A stretch of DNA of 64,000 bases from Planctomycetaceae bacterium (GCA_016794985.1 JAEUIQ010000011.1:1-64000); one strand, 5' to 3'; positions 52,670 through 61,785 are shown, numbered from the stretch's first letter. A program made the numbers and translations. Notes: generated by a model from the sequence alone, not told the origin.

Positions 52670-54013
52670 ATGCCTGATTCCATTCGAAACTACAAACCGC
52701 AAAAGATCCTGATGTTGTCACCGGTGGATGTCAATCCAAGCGAATTGGTCGTGGAAAAAACGGATCTCGAATTAGAGACGTTTTTTAGTCAACTGAAGTC
52801 CTTCTTGGAGTGGACCGACTCGGATGCCCAGCATGTCGTTGGTCTGCGCAGCCACTTGCAGTCCGAGTTCCCCGCGATGGTCGAAGATTTTTATGCCGAA
52901 ATCTTGCGACACGCCGCGACCCGTCAAGTCTTGCAAGACGAACAGCAAGTGGTTCGACTGAAGGCAACCCTGCTGCTATGGTTGGAGCAATTCTTTTCGG
53001 GCCGTTACGACTTGGCCTACGTTCGGGCGCGATGGAATGTCGGGCGACGCCACGTGGTGATTGGCCTGGATCAGTCCTACGCCACCGCGGCCTTGGGGCG
53101 ATTAAGAATGCGAATCAACTCCGCCATTGTTGCGAGAATGTCCCATGATTCGCAGAAGCTAGTGGAGACGCAAGGAAGTGTCAACAAACTGTTGGACTTG
53201 GAACTGGCCATCGTCAATGCGGCGTACCAGTTGAGCTTTGCAAAGCTCATGGAACTCTCGGCCAAACAACAAATGCAGCAATCGGAGCGATTGGCGGCGA
53301 TCGGACAAATGGTCACGGGACTCGCGCACGAAAGTCGCAATGCTTTACAGCGAAGTCATGCTTGTTTAGAGACTCTTTCTTTGGAAATCGAAGATCGCCC
53401 AGATGCGATTCGATTGGTTCAGCGTGTACAGGCGGCACTGGACCATCTGCACACCTTGTACGAAGAAGTGCGAAACTACGCGGCACCGATTAAGTTGGAT
53501 CGCCAATCGATCTGCCTGCCCAAGCTCGTGATGCGTTGTTGGCACCAATTGGAGCACAAATGGAAACCCCTGAATTCGCGGTTGCGATTGCAAGTGACCG
53601 ATGCAACGGAGACGGTCGGCCAATGGGATCCGGTTCGCATGGAACAAGTGCTGACCAACTTGTTCCAAAACGCGATTGACGCCTGTGGCGAGGGTGGTGA
53701 AGTCGTGTGCACAGTCAGCACCATGGAGACAACTTCGGCTGGTGTTTCTCCAGCACCCATGAACAGTCCGCCGGGAGGGGATGGTATCTCAACCAAGGTC
53801 GGGTCCGTGGTGATCGAGGTATCCGACAGTGGCCCAGGTATTGGTGTCGTGCCTCCCCAACGCGTTTTCGAACCATTTTTTACGACGAAGACCAAAGGGA
53901 CAGGGCTCGGGCTGGCGATCACCCGACGGGCAATCCAAGCTCACGGCGGGGAGATTGACTTGGTGCCGGGAACAAAGGGCACCTTCCGAATTGTCCTGCC
54001 AATTTCGGTTTGA
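52670..54013 (+). CDS. Globin-coupled sensor histidine kinase
   Basis: A 447-residue soluble kinase. Residues ~25-165 are a protoglobin domain: LRSHLQSEFPAMVEDFYAEIL, LKATLLLWLEQFFSGRYDLAYV and the haem-iron His128 in VGRRHVVIGL. A linker coiled coil follows, then H-box His220 (GLAHESRNALQ), N-box (LTNLFQNAIDAC), G1 DSGPGIG, F-box FEPFFTTKTKGTGLGLAITRR. Haem in the globin would sense oxygen, NO or CO. The likely partner is the response regulator at 54444. I chose ATG 52670, though the frame is open to 52565; no clear Shine-Dalgarno helps. The spacer 52254-52669 holds no other feature I can see. Confidence 0.87.
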   Translation: MPDSIRNYKPQKILMLSPVDVNPSELVVEKTDLELETFFSQLKSFLEWTDSDAQHVVGLRSHLQSEFPAMVEDFYAEILRHAATRQVLQDEQQVVRLKATLLLWLEQFFSGRYDLAYVRARWNVGRRHVVIGLDQSYATAALGRLRMRINSAIVARMSHDSQKLVETQGSVNKLLDLELAIVNAAYQLSFAKLMELSAKQQMQQSERLAAIGQMVTGLAHESRNALQRSHACLETLSLEIEDRPDAIRLVQRVQAALDHLHTLYEEVRNYAAPIKLDRQSICLPKLVMRCWHQLEHKWKPLNSRLRLQVTDATETVGQWDPVRMEQVLTNLFQNAIDACGEGGEVVCTVSTMETTSAGVSPAPMNSPPGGDGISTKVGSVVIEVSDSGPGIGVVPPQRVFEPFFTTKTKGTGLGLAITRRAIQAHGGEIDLVPGTKGTFRIVLPISV

Positions 54014-54294
54014 CGCTCGTTTGCCGACAGGACGAGCCAACGGGGGCTGTGTGTCAATTCGCTCGCTTTGAGTGTGCGAATGTGCACATTTGCAATATTC
54101 TGCGGGCAACGGTCGGGCTAGGCACGATTCGAAGACACATTTTTCGAAAGGGCTCTCGTCGGGCGTTGGGGCATGATCTTCAGCATAAAAATGTGACAAA
54201 TCGGAGCTTATTCCTACCCGACGTCCGCCGTCGGACGCATCGGCAGGGGCGGGTCGCCGAGAATTCTCACCGTATATCTCACGGAGCGTTAGCG

Positions 54295-54311
54295 CGGCAT
54301 ACGGTTTGCAC
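54295..54311 (+). promoter_or_regulatory. Possible sigma-54 promoter upstream of the NtrC-type regulator
   Basis: CGGCATACGGTTTGCA has GG (54296-54297) and GC (54308-54309) exactly 10 bases apart, the -24/-12 pattern of sigma-54 sites (TGGCAC-N5-TTGCA), with TTGCA intact. It is 133 bases before the regulator. The first base is C, not T, and the stretch is part of a CCGTAT/ATACGG hairpin (54270-54304), so it may serve another role. The spacer 54014-54443 also contains a CGTCCG-CCGT-CGGACG hairpin (about 54221-54236). Confidence 0.3.
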
Positions 54312-54443
54312 TTTGGTATGACTTGCCGCCGCGATGTAGCGGATGTACGGCCATGTTCGCGACCCTAATGATTTCGAAAGCATTCGTTCGAGAATCTTCG
54401 TTCGAGAATTGAGCTGCGGTTCGATACTGAGAGATGGAAAGAC

Positions 54444-55850
54444 ATGGCGACCGTTGACCATCCCGCTCGAGAGTTCTATCCGCAAACACCGCGCAGCACG
54501 CCTATGTCATTGATTGATCGAACCCTTGTCAAATTACTCGTCGTTGACGACGAAGAGGATTTTCGTGACGCTGCGGAGGTCTACTTCCGGCGACTGGGGT
54601 ATCAAGTCTTGGCAGCCCGCGATGGGGTGGAGGCGTTGGAAATCGCCAAGAATCAGCAATTCGACGTCGCGGTCGTCGATATTCACATGCCCGGTATGTC
54701 GGGAATCGACTTGTTGACGCGATTGCGGGAAGAGGATCATGACGTTCAAGTCATAATGTTGACCGGAGGCGGCACGATCGAAAACGCGGTCGAGTCCATG
54801 AAGCGTGGGGCGCGGGATTTTCTGACGAAGCCCGCCAAGCTGAACGAACTAGATATCACGATTCAAAAGGCTTACAAGTCTGGGCGGTTGGAAAAAGAGA
54901 ATCGCAACTTGCGGCAAGTGCTGCAACAGATTGCTCCACCTTCGGAAATCATCGGCCAGTCGAAAGCGATGCAGGACGTTTTTCGATTGATCGACAAAAC
55001 GGCGGTTACCGACAAGCCGGTGCTGATTCAAGGTGAATCTGGGACTGGTAAAGAACTGGTTGCCCGAGCGATTCATCGCCGCAGTGGTTTGGCCAATCAA
55101 CCGCTGGTCGTTGTCAATTGTGCCGCCCTGCCCGAGACTCTATTGGAGAGTGAGTTGTTCGGCCACGAGAAGGGCTCGTTTACGGGTGCGGTTGCTTCGA
55201 AGCCGGGCTTGTTCGAGTTGGCTGATGGCGGAACCTTGTTTATCGACGAGTTTGGTGAACTGGCAGGTCCGTTACAGGCCAAGTTGTTGCGAGTGTTGGA
55301 AGATGGTTCCATGCGCCGGATTGGTTCGGTCAAGGAACGCCATGTTAAGGTGCGTTTGATTGCGGCGACCAATCGAGATTTAGCGGAAGAAGTTCGTGCC
55401 GGTCGTTTTCGCGAGGACTTGTATTACCGGATCAATGTCTTGTCGATCCCCTTGCCGCCGTTGAGACAACGTGAGGGTGACATCGATTTGTTGATCAAGC
55501 ACTTTGTCGGGCCCGATTGGAAAATCAGTCCAAGTGTTGTCCAAGATCTTCAGCAATACAGTTGGCCGGGCAACGTTCGACAATTACAAAACGCCATCGA
55601 GCGCGCTAAGATTCTGGCCGATGATGACGAGGTCTTGCTGGAGAACTTGCCGGCTGAAGTCTGCGGGCAAGTAAAGCCGAGTGTCATCAGTGTCGGCGCG
55701 ACTCAAGTGGATTTAGAGACGCTCAACAAGATGCATGTGGAACAAATCTACAATCAGCACGGTCGCAATAAGAGTCGTACTGCGAAAGCACTGGGCATCA
55801 ATCGTCGCTCACTGTACCGCCTGTTAGAGAAGTACGGGATTGGCGATTGA
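54444..55850 (+). CDS. NtrC-type sigma-54-dependent response regulator
   Basis: A 468-residue regulator. An N-terminal receiver has acidic pair VVDDEEDF and phospho-acceptor Asp79 (AVVDIHMPG), plus LTG and KP near 108 and 130. The AAA+ domain has Walker A GESGTGKE (197-204), a GSFTGA loop (244-249; GAFTGA is usual) for sigma-54 contact, Walker B FIDEFGEL and the arginine fingers. The C-terminal Fis-type helix-turn-helix is NKSRTAKALGINRRSLYRLLEKYG. It activates sigma-54 promoters when phosphorylated, likely by the globin kinase 430 bases upstream. ATG 54444 has GGAAA upstream; ATG 54504 is an alternative. Confidence 0.9.
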   Translation: MATVDHPAREFYPQTPRSTPMSLIDRTLVKLLVVDDEEDFRDAAEVYFRRLGYQVLAARDGVEALEIAKNQQFDVAVVDIHMPGMSGIDLLTRLREEDHDVQVIMLTGGGTIENAVESMKRGARDFLTKPAKLNELDITIQKAYKSGRLEKENRNLRQVLQQIAPPSEIIGQSKAMQDVFRLIDKTAVTDKPVLIQGESGTGKELVARAIHRRSGLANQPLVVVNCAALPETLLESELFGHEKGSFTGAVASKPGLFELADGGTLFIDEFGELAGPLQAKLLRVLEDGSMRRIGSVKERHVKVRLIAATNRDLAEEVRAGRFREDLYYRINVLSIPLPPLRQREGDIDLLIKHFVGPDWKISPSVVQDLQQYSWPGNVRQLQNAIERAKILADDDEVLLENLPAEVCGQVKPSVISVGATQVDLETLNKMHVEQIYNQHGRNKSRTAKALGINRRSLYRLLEKYGIGD

Positions 55851-55861
55851 CGCCATTTGAT

Positions 55862-56383
55862 TTATCGGTTGTGAAGTTGCGGGGTGAAGCGTTCCTTCGA
55901 ATACACGGTCCGATCAAAGGCCGGAACTTGAGCTTTTAGTCGTTCTGCCTGAATGCGAAGAATTCGCTCGAAATAAGGAAACGGCATGGGGCCACCGTAA
56001 CGCTGGATCGAGTAGAAAAATGCTTCGTTGACCACGGGTTCCGGCAAGTTGCCTTGTTCCACCAACTGGATCAACTCGGCGATGAACTTATGTTCCTCGG
56101 GCAGTCGAGGTTGGAGCTGTTGCAACCGATCTTTCATGCGGGTGTTGGTCGCCGAACGAGTCGCCTGAAAGCCAAACGTGGTCGGTAGCGTTGGTTCGAA
56201 GTTGGTCTGCAACTTCGGCTCGAACGATGTTTGGGGCTGGAATTCGAAATTGGTCTTCAACTGTGGATCATGGGCCAACCCAAACTGTGCCGAGGCGCTG
56301 GTCGTCCAGCCGCTGATCAAGCAACATGCAGCAGCGGCCGCTGCCATCTTTGTCCAACGAGATGAAAATCGATTGAGTAACAT
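55862..56383 (-). CDS. Secreted protein with short TNFE repeats
   Basis: A 173-residue protein. A signal peptide (AAAAAACCLISGWTTSASAQ) precedes four imperfect repeats of the pattern x-L/x-K/Q-TNFE-F/P (LKTNFEFQPQTSFEPKLQTN-type, then PTLPTTFGF; ~45-75), then a helical domain (KDRLQQLQPRLPEEHKFIAEL... PYFERILRIQAERLKAQ). No family is recognised. ATG 56383 is supported by AAGGAC eight bases upstream, and frames further up are not signal-like. It converges with the NtrC gene (11 bases apart). Confidence 0.6.
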   Translation of the reverse strand: MLLNRFSSRWTKMAAAAAACCLISGWTTSASAQFGLAHDPQLKTNFEFQPQTSFEPKLQTNFEPTLPTTFGFQATRSATNTRMKDRLQQLQPRLPEEHKFIAELIQLVEQGNLPEPVVNEAFFYSIQRYGGPMPFPYFERILRIQAERLKAQVPAFDRTVYSKERFTPQLHNR

Positions 56384-56829
56384 TCGTTCGTCCTTGAACG
56401 ATTTCGGTTCGGTAACGCGAGCCCACTGCTCCGTCTCTGTACACCTCGGCTGGCGGATCGGTCGCCCAAGAGAAAAAATCCTCATAATCGTTTCATTTTG
56501 ACATCTGGTAGGGCGACTCTTGCTAGCAGGTCGCGGAAAGGAGACGGGATTGGGCTCTCCAACGCGGACGGTTGCGCAGCGCTTTATCCGTCCAGCACAG
56601 GGCCAAACGGGCGGCAACAGCCCAAGCCGATGTGCGCCAGCCACTGGTTACGTTGACAACGCCTCCACAATAGGCCTGAACCGGCGACACAATCACAATG
56701 ACGAAGCCCAAGCAACCATATGAATACTTCACAGCGTTACCCGACGACTGGGGCGGTTCTATTGCCGACGACGGCAGGATACATTCAGTTCGGGAGTACC
56801 CTCAGCGTCCGCCGTGGAAAGGTTTTTTG
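56384..56829. other. Spacer between divergent genes, no gene
   Basis: 446 bases with no protein I can support. It contains a GGACGG (56566-56571)/CCGTCC (56588-56593) inverted repeat that could be an operator or RNA hairpin, and short frames that do not look coding. An ATG at 56698 in the peroxidase frame would take in part of it. Confidence 0.4.
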
Positions 56830-57882
56830 ATGTCTGTTTATTCAGCACTCACTTGCGTTTTGATCGCGCTGCTGCCGCAAGATGTCGCCAAAACCGCGAT
56901 TCAAGATGAACTGCTGCTCACCGCACAGACGCATTTCGGAGTGGTTGATCGGGTCGAGCCCCACGAATTGAATCAACCCCTTGTGACCTTGGGGCACAAG
57001 CTTTTTTGGGACGCTCGGATTTCAGCCAACAAACAAGTGGCCTGCGTTTCTTGTCATTCGGCTGCCGCAGGAGGTGCGGACGCCGTGCCACAATCCATAG
57101 ATGCCAAGGGCCAGCCGACCAAGCGGAACTCGCAGACGGTTTTTAACGCGATGCTCCAACCTTCGCTGCGATGGACGGGCGACCGCAACTCCGGAGCCCA
57201 TCAAGCGGAGAAGTCACTCACAGGTTCGATGGGTTTTGCAAAAGCCGAGGATGTCAATAACGTCCTGCAGGAACATGGTTATGGGCCTTTGTTTCAAACG
57301 GCGTTTCCCGCCGATCCCAACCCGATCCGTCCCGGTAATTACGCGACTGCGGTAGAAGCTTACGAGGCGACCCTCCGCACGCCCGCACCTTTCGATAAGT
57401 TTCTACTGGGTGAAGTTCGCTCGCTCTCGAAACGGCAACAAAAAGGTTTGCAACTGTTTATCGAGATTGGATGTGCCAACTGCCATTCCGGTAAACTGCT
57501 TGGAGGGGATGGTTTCGAACGGTTTGGAATTCATCGTGAGTATTGGACAGAGACCCAATCGCGGCAACAAGACGTTGGATTGTTTGAGACTACGAAAAAT
57601 GAAGTAGACAAGTTCCGCTTTCGAGTCGCCATGTTGCGCAATATCGAGAAAACCGCTCCTTACTTTCACGATGGCTCGGTGGCCACGTTATCAGAAGCGG
57701 TGCGGATCATGGCCAACTTGCAATTGGATCGGCAATTGTCGCCGACAGAAATCGAAGCAATCGTCGATTTTCTGTCGTCACTGACGGGAGAAATCCCCGC
57801 GAACTATTCGGCTCCGGCATTTCCGGACATGGAGTTCTCCGAAATGAGCAAACCGAAATCCGAGTGGAAGATCGAGCAATAG
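56830..57882 (+). CDS. Di-haem cytochrome c peroxidase (MauG/CcpA family)
   Basis: A 350-residue periplasmic protein with a short signal peptide (SALTCVLIALLPQDVA). Two c-haem motifs, CVSCH (72-76) and CANCH (215-219), sit in the two cytochrome domains of the CcpA/MauG family. LGHKLFWDARISANKQVACVSCH and RVAMLRNIEKTAPYFHDGSVATLSEAVRIM are standard family features (shown split). The enzyme reduces H2O2 or modifies other redox substrates. ATG 56830 has GGAAAGG upstream; ATG 56698 would bury the signal peptide. The next gene starts 7 bases after its stop. Confidence 0.88.
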   Translation: MSVYSALTCVLIALLPQDVAKTAIQDELLLTAQTHFGVVDRVEPHELNQPLVTLGHKLFWDARISANKQVACVSCHSAAAGGADAVPQSIDAKGQPTKRNSQTVFNAMLQPSLRWTGDRNSGAHQAEKSLTGSMGFAKAEDVNNVLQEHGYGPLFQTAFPADPNPIRPGNYATAVEAYEATLRTPAPFDKFLLGEVRSLSKRQQKGLQLFIEIGCANCHSGKLLGGDGFERFGIHREYWTETQSRQQDVGLFETTKNEVDKFRFRVAMLRNIEKTAPYFHDGSVATLSEAVRIMANLQLDRQLSPTEIEAIVDFLSSLTGEIPANYSAPAFPDMEFSEMSKPKSEWKIEQ

Positions 57883-57888
57883 GGGTCG

Positions 57889-58548
57889 ATGCGCGAAACC
57901 ATTGGCATGCAACAACATCAAGGCCGAGTCGCCTTGGGAAGCCTGTCGGCTCGTCCGCACTTCTTCGCGGTTGGTGCGTTGGAGAAATTGCAAGGCGAAG
58001 TCACGATTGTCGAAGGTCAGGTATTCGCAACGGGCGTAACCGCCAACGGCTTGCCTCGTTCATTGAACAACGACATTGATGGACGTCAAGCGACATTGTT
58101 GGTGGGCGCGGAAGTTTCCGAATGGACCGACCACAAATTCCCCGAGTCCATGTCTGGTGCGAAGCTGGAGCAATGGATTCAGCAGCAAGCGACCGCGGTG
58201 GGACTGGACACCAAACAGGCCTTTCCGTTCACCATCAGCGGCCAACTAACGGAACTGCGCGTTCACGTCATCAACGGCGCCTGGCCCGTGCATGCCAAGC
58301 GGCAGAACAAGCCGATACCCGCCGATCACGCACCGTTCGAAGCCGAGCTTCAAGATCTTTCAGCGCGTGTCGTTGGGATATTCGCCCAGGGAGCAACTGG
58401 CAAGTTGACTCATCCGGGCAGTTCACTGCACGCCCATGTCATTTACGAACACGAATCAGCAGGCCAGATCACAGGACACTTGGAATCTTTGGAAGTTGCT
58501 GCCGGGGCTGTGCTTCGTTTGCCAGTGCCGAACGCGGCGGGGGATTAG
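57889..58548 (+). CDS. Acetolactate-decarboxylase-like protein
   Basis: A 219-residue protein matching the BudA/alpha-acetolactate decarboxylase pattern: FFAVGALEKLQGEVTIVEGQVF (~25-46) for the GLGTFDALDGEVIxxDG strand, AFPFTISGQLTELRVHVING, and HPGSSLHAHVIYEHESAGQITGHLESL (~175-201), whose His residues would be the zinc ligands. Classical BudA converts acetolactate to acetoin. Here it is coupled to a di-haem peroxidase and shows no als gene nearby, so a different beta-keto-acid-like substrate or role is possible. Starts ATG 57889, likely the same transcript as the peroxidase. Confidence 0.65.
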   Translation: MRETIGMQQHQGRVALGSLSARPHFFAVGALEKLQGEVTIVEGQVFATGVTANGLPRSLNNDIDGRQATLLVGAEVSEWTDHKFPESMSGAKLEQWIQQQATAVGLDTKQAFPFTISGQLTELRVHVINGAWPVHAKRQNKPIPADHAPFEAELQDLSARVVGIFAQGATGKLTHPGSSLHAHVIYEHESAGQITGHLESLEVAAGAVLRLPVPNAAGD

Positions 58549-58689
58549 AAGCTGTTTAAGTCAATTCGTGACGTCGATTAGTGATGTTGATTCGCGGGCG
58601 TTTGAGAATGACGTCGGTTTTAGTCGCCGTAGCAGCAGGCTGCTGCGGCAACGCTGTAACGCATTTTTTTGTGCTCACGTTCAGCACTT

Positions 58690-58818
58690 GTGTCGGCCCA
58701 TTCGGGCCTTTTTTTGGATGAGGGGGCACTCTAACCGGTGGCTTGCGCCGACCGGCTAAGGTTGTGTCGGCCCATTCGGGCCTGTTTTCTCCAGAAAGAA
58801 TGCTTCACAGCGTTGCTG
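58690..58818 (+). repeat. Dispersed repeat, copy B, including a terminator hairpin
   Basis: Partner of 23514-23641. It starts with the hairpin GGCCC-ATTC-GGGCC and T-tract, then CGGTGGCTTGCGCCGACCGG and TAAGGTTGTGTCGGCCCATT, and ends in GCTTCACAGCGTTGCT. A second GGCCC-ATTC-GGGCC hairpin occurs inside (about 58769-58782). The rest of 58549-58874 shows no gene; a GCAGCAG/CTGCTGC palindrome lies near 58627-58645. Confidence 0.6.
58695..58715 (+). terminator. Intrinsic terminator after the peroxidase/decarboxylase pair
   Basis: GGCCC-ATTC-GGGCC (58695-58708) is a 5-bp GC stem with a 4-base loop, followed by seven T residues (58709-58715). Orientation and position fit termination of the + strand pair ending at 58548. 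Confidence 0.6.
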
Positions 58819-58874
58819 GTGCGGGGAAAGCGGCAATCGGCTGCCGCAATCCAAAGCTTCGCCACTTGCAGTCA

Positions 58875-59795
58875 TCATCTCACTACCAAACGATAACCTA
58901 CCCAGCGGACCAAACCACACATCGATGCGATCCACCCAAGTTGGACTGCGTTGAAGCTAAGCATCAAGAAGTACGGAGCCTCGCCCATCGGAACATAGTT
59001 GAGTGCGAGGAATTCGAGAAACGTAATTGCAAATATCGGCAAGAAAAGGCCCGGCAAACAAAGCCACCATCGGTTTGTTCCCAGAACGCTGAACTTAGTC
59101 AAACTTGCCAAGAAAAAACTGGCTGCAAACAATATCGAAAAAATCAACAGAACGCTAAGACCATTTGCCATCTGGTCCTCCTCGTCGCCCACTGCAGCGA
59201 TCTGCCGAACAACGGCGAGAAGAATTGCAAAAATGATTGACCATCCGCCCAAGTACCTCAACGAAAAAGTTGGTTTCGTTTTCAGTGAGCGAGCACCGGT
59301 GTCTGCCTCCAACAGTCGAACGCGAGTCAGCCACGCGGTGAAAAAAAGCAGCGCGCAATAAATGACAAATAAGAGGGCCACGATCATGGCGAAAAAAAGA
59401 GTATGTAGTGGGATGTAAGATAAGGTCGGAACGATCGAACCTACCGCAACAGACCCGAAGCAACTCGCGATAAGTATCCGGTAGGGACCGGAGCAAACGC
59501 CCCAAACGGCCACGAACGCTACGGTTGAAGGAACCGCCAATAGTGTTCCCCATCGCAGCGCTAGGAGAAACGAATCAAAAATCCCAAAAGATGATGGAAC
59601 GCTCTGTATAAACGACAGCAGTGTAAATAGGTTGATGATGGCAATCTGGCAGATGAACGTTCCGCTCACGACGCGCCAGAACGACCGCCGACGGCGGTTC
59701 TCGATCTGTTCCGATTCACTCGCTATATCGTTTGTTGATGGGGCATTGGCGACGACAGGTTCCGGAAGTTCTGTATTTTCAGAATCCTCGGCCAT
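58875..59795 (-). CDS. Polytopic membrane protein of unknown function
   Basis: A 306-residue protein. A charged N-terminal ~45 residues (MAEDSENTELPEPVV... ENRRRRSFWR) precede about eight hydrophobic helices (for example VSGTFICQIAIINLFTLLSF, TVAFVAVWGVCSG, AMIVALLFVIYCALLFFTAW, SIIFAILLAVVRQIAAV, LLIFSILFAASFFLASL). I recognise no family and see no conserved motif. Start ATG 59795. The 3' end lies next to repeat copy B. No neighbour suggests its role. Confidence 0.6.
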   Translation of the reverse strand: MAEDSENTELPEPVVANAPSTNDIASESEQIENRRRRSFWRVVSGTFICQIAIINLFTLLSFIQSVPSSFGIFDSFLLALRWGTLLAVPSTVAFVAVWGVCSGPYRILIASCFGSVAVGSIVPTLSYIPLHTLFFAMIVALLFVIYCALLFFTAWLTRVRLLEADTGARSLKTKPTFSLRYLGGWSIIFAILLAVVRQIAAVGDEEDQMANGLSVLLIFSILFAASFFLASLTKFSVLGTNRWWLCLPGLFLPIFAITFLEFLALNYVPMGEAPYFLMLSFNAVQLGWIASMCGLVRWVGYRLVVR

Positions 59796-59899
59796 AGCTG
59801 CTGCCCTTCAACATCCTTCGACCTTGATGGTCGCTGTCAATCGTTACCGTATGCGGGGGCGCCACACCATGCGGATTCCCTGGCCTTGCCATCAGATGA

Positions 59900-61195
59900 C
59901 TAACGCGTCACTGTTTCAAGTGCTGATCTTTCGTTCGCGATCAGATCTTCCAGCGTTTGCTTGTGACGAATGATTCGCAATTCGCCTCGGTCCAGCATGA
60001 TCTCGGCTGCTAAAGGTTTGCTGTTGTAGTTGCTGGCCATGACCGCACCATAGGCGCCCGTGCAGCCAATCACCAGGAGGTCGCCCACCTGAGCCGCGGG
60101 CAGAGATCGTCGGGACACCACGCCGCCATCCTCTTGCGTGAAGATATCGCCCGACTCGCACAACGGGCCACCCACGACCACGTCATGGTTGGTGTTCGAT
60201 GTCCGCTGGCCCACCGGGCAGATGGCCATGGGGTGGTAAGCACCGTAAAGAATCGGCCGAGCCAAATTGTTAAACCCAGCATCCACCAAGTAAAACAAGT
60301 TGTCGCCCATCTTTTTGACCGCTCGGATTTCAGTCAACAAATATCCGCTCTCCGCCACCAAGTAGCGACCGGGTTCCAACTCCAAACCGATCGGATGACC
60401 GAAGTCGGCTGCCAAGCGATTGCGAACTTCATCCCACAGGCGATGGTATTGAGCCAAGTCCATACCTTGTTGCCCGGCGCGATAGACCGTTGGCAAACCA
60501 CCTCCGGCACTAATCGTCTTGAGCGTCGGACCAACCAAGCGAGCGCAGCGTTCCATCGCCTCGCAAACTTGGGCCAAGTGCTCCAAGTCGGTACCTGATC
60601 CAATGTGCATGTGCAGACCCACGACTTTTAGGCCGCAAGCTTTGGCTTGGGCCAAACAGCTAGGCAGTTGCTCGTGCCAGATTCCATGCTTCGATTGTGG
60701 CCCGCCCGTGTTCGTCTTTTGGCTGTGGCCGTGGCCAAAGCCCGGATTGATTCGCAATGTAATTTCGGCACCTGGTTGAACTTCCGCCAGCTGCGGAATC
60801 ATGTCCGGCGAACCGAGATTGCAGTGGATGTGGTGCTCTGCGACGACTTGTAAAGCATCACGATCAAAGATGTCACTTGTGTAGACGATTTCCGGAGGGT
60901 CGCTAGTCGCCGAATAACCGACCGCCAACGCGCGCAGTACTTCGCCCGCACTCACCGCGTCCACGACAATCCCTTGTTCTTTCAAGAGCGCCAGGATGGA
61001 CAGGTTCGAGCAAGCCTTCTGCGCGAACCGAACCGTTTCGAACATCTGCAAATCGCGACACCGTTGGCGAATCGTCTCCGCGTCGTACAGGTAAACCGGC
61101 GACCCATGCTCGGCGACCAATTGGCTGATCGAAAAACCAGCGATCTCGGTCAAGACTTTTCCGTCGTATTGCGTGGCAATCATTTTGTCTTTCAT
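59900..61195 (-). CDS. lysA: Diaminopimelate decarboxylase
   Basis: A 431-residue fold-type III PLP enzyme. K60 in RFAQKACSN forms the Schiff base; GHGHSQKTNTGGPQSKHG binds phosphate, HMHIGSGTD, SAGGGLPTVY, ELEPGRYLVAESG and GPLCESGDIF (with the catalytic Cys of the dimer partner) follow the family. It decarboxylates meso-diaminopimelate to L-lysine, the last step of lysine synthesis. It overlaps the end of maf by 4 bases (ATGA), so translation is coupled. It is the downstream member of a maf-lysA pair. Confidence 0.92.
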   Translation of the reverse strand: MKDKMIATQYDGKVLTEIAGFSISQLVAEHGSPVYLYDAETIRQRCRDLQMFETVRFAQKACSNLSILALLKEQGIVVDAVSAGEVLRALAVGYSATSDPPEIVYTSDIFDRDALQVVAEHHIHCNLGSPDMIPQLAEVQPGAEITLRINPGFGHGHSQKTNTGGPQSKHGIWHEQLPSCLAQAKACGLKVVGLHMHIGSGTDLEHLAQVCEAMERCARLVGPTLKTISAGGGLPTVYRAGQQGMDLAQYHRLWDEVRNRLAADFGHPIGLELEPGRYLVAESGYLLTEIRAVKKMGDNLFYLVDAGFNNLARPILYGAYHPMAICPVGQRTSNTNHDVVVGGPLCESGDIFTQEDGGVVSRRSLPAAQVGDLLVIGCTGAYGAVMASNYNSKPLAAEIMLDRGELRIIRHKQTLEDLIANERSALETVTR

Positions 61196-61785
61196 GATTT
61201 CAAGTAGCTCAACATTTCTCGCAAGCGAGGCATGGGCAAGCCCACGACATTGGTCTCTTCACCCTCGACGATGTGGACCCAATCCAAACCGTCTTGATAA
61301 CCGAAGGCACCGGCTTTGCCTTCCCAAGCTTCGGAATCCAAATACGCAGTCAACGCGGACTCGCTCAATACATCCATCCGCAGATCGGTTCTGACCACAT
61401 CTTGCAAACGGATGTCGCTGGGTCGCTGCCAGACGACCACGCCCGTGTAGACTTGGTGAACTCGGCCCGACATCAACCGCAACATCTCCGCCGCATGTTC
61501 GCGATTTCTCGGCTTGCCCAATATTTGTCCATGGCAGTGGGCGACCGTGTCCGCCGCAATCACGATCCCCTGCGGAACCTTGGGTGCCACATCAGCCGCT
61601 TTTTGCATGGCCAATCGTTGCACCAATTCCGGCGGGCTCTCCTGCGAACACATACCGCATTCGGCTTCCGGCGACGGAGCCCGCACCACAAAATCGTAGC
61701 CATGCTCACGCATCAGCTCCGCTCGGCGTGGCGAACTGCTGGCCAAGGTCAAGACACCGAAAGAACCATTCGCGTTCGTCGTCAT
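61192..61785 (-). CDS. maf: Maf family nucleoside triphosphate pyrophosphatase
   Basis: A 197-residue Maf/YceF/YhdE-type pyrophosphatase. LASSSPRRAELMREHG is the phosphate-binding start, VIAADTVAHCHGQILGKP holds the catalytic Asp, and GKAGAFGYQD near the C-terminus is the third motif. These enzymes hydrolyse non-canonical or dTTP/UTP-type NTPs and help keep nucleotide pools clean. The residues between these blocks (VVWQRPSDIRLQDVVRT) differ from E. coli relatives, so substrate preference is open. ATG 61785 is used. The lysA start codon overlaps its stop. Confidence 0.88.
   Translation of the reverse strand: MTTNANGSFGVLTLASSSPRRAELMREHGYDFVVRAPSPEAECGMCSQESPPELVQRLAMQKAADVAPKVPQGIVIAADTVAHCHGQILGKPRNREHAAEMLRLMSGRVHQVYTGVVVWQRPSDIRLQDVVRTDLRMDVLSESALTAYLDSEAWEGKAGAFGYQDGLDWVHIVEGEETNVVGLPMPRLREMLSYLKS

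Noticed and set aside
51772-52683. 303-codon frame overlapping the DUF420 gene
   Set aside because: It covers DUF420 in another frame and has biased shadow-like composition with no recognisable domain.
58556-59240. Frames of 107 and 165 codons on the + strand
   Set aside because: The first overlaps non-coding repeat DNA and the second is antisense to the membrane protein; neither shows domain or start signals.
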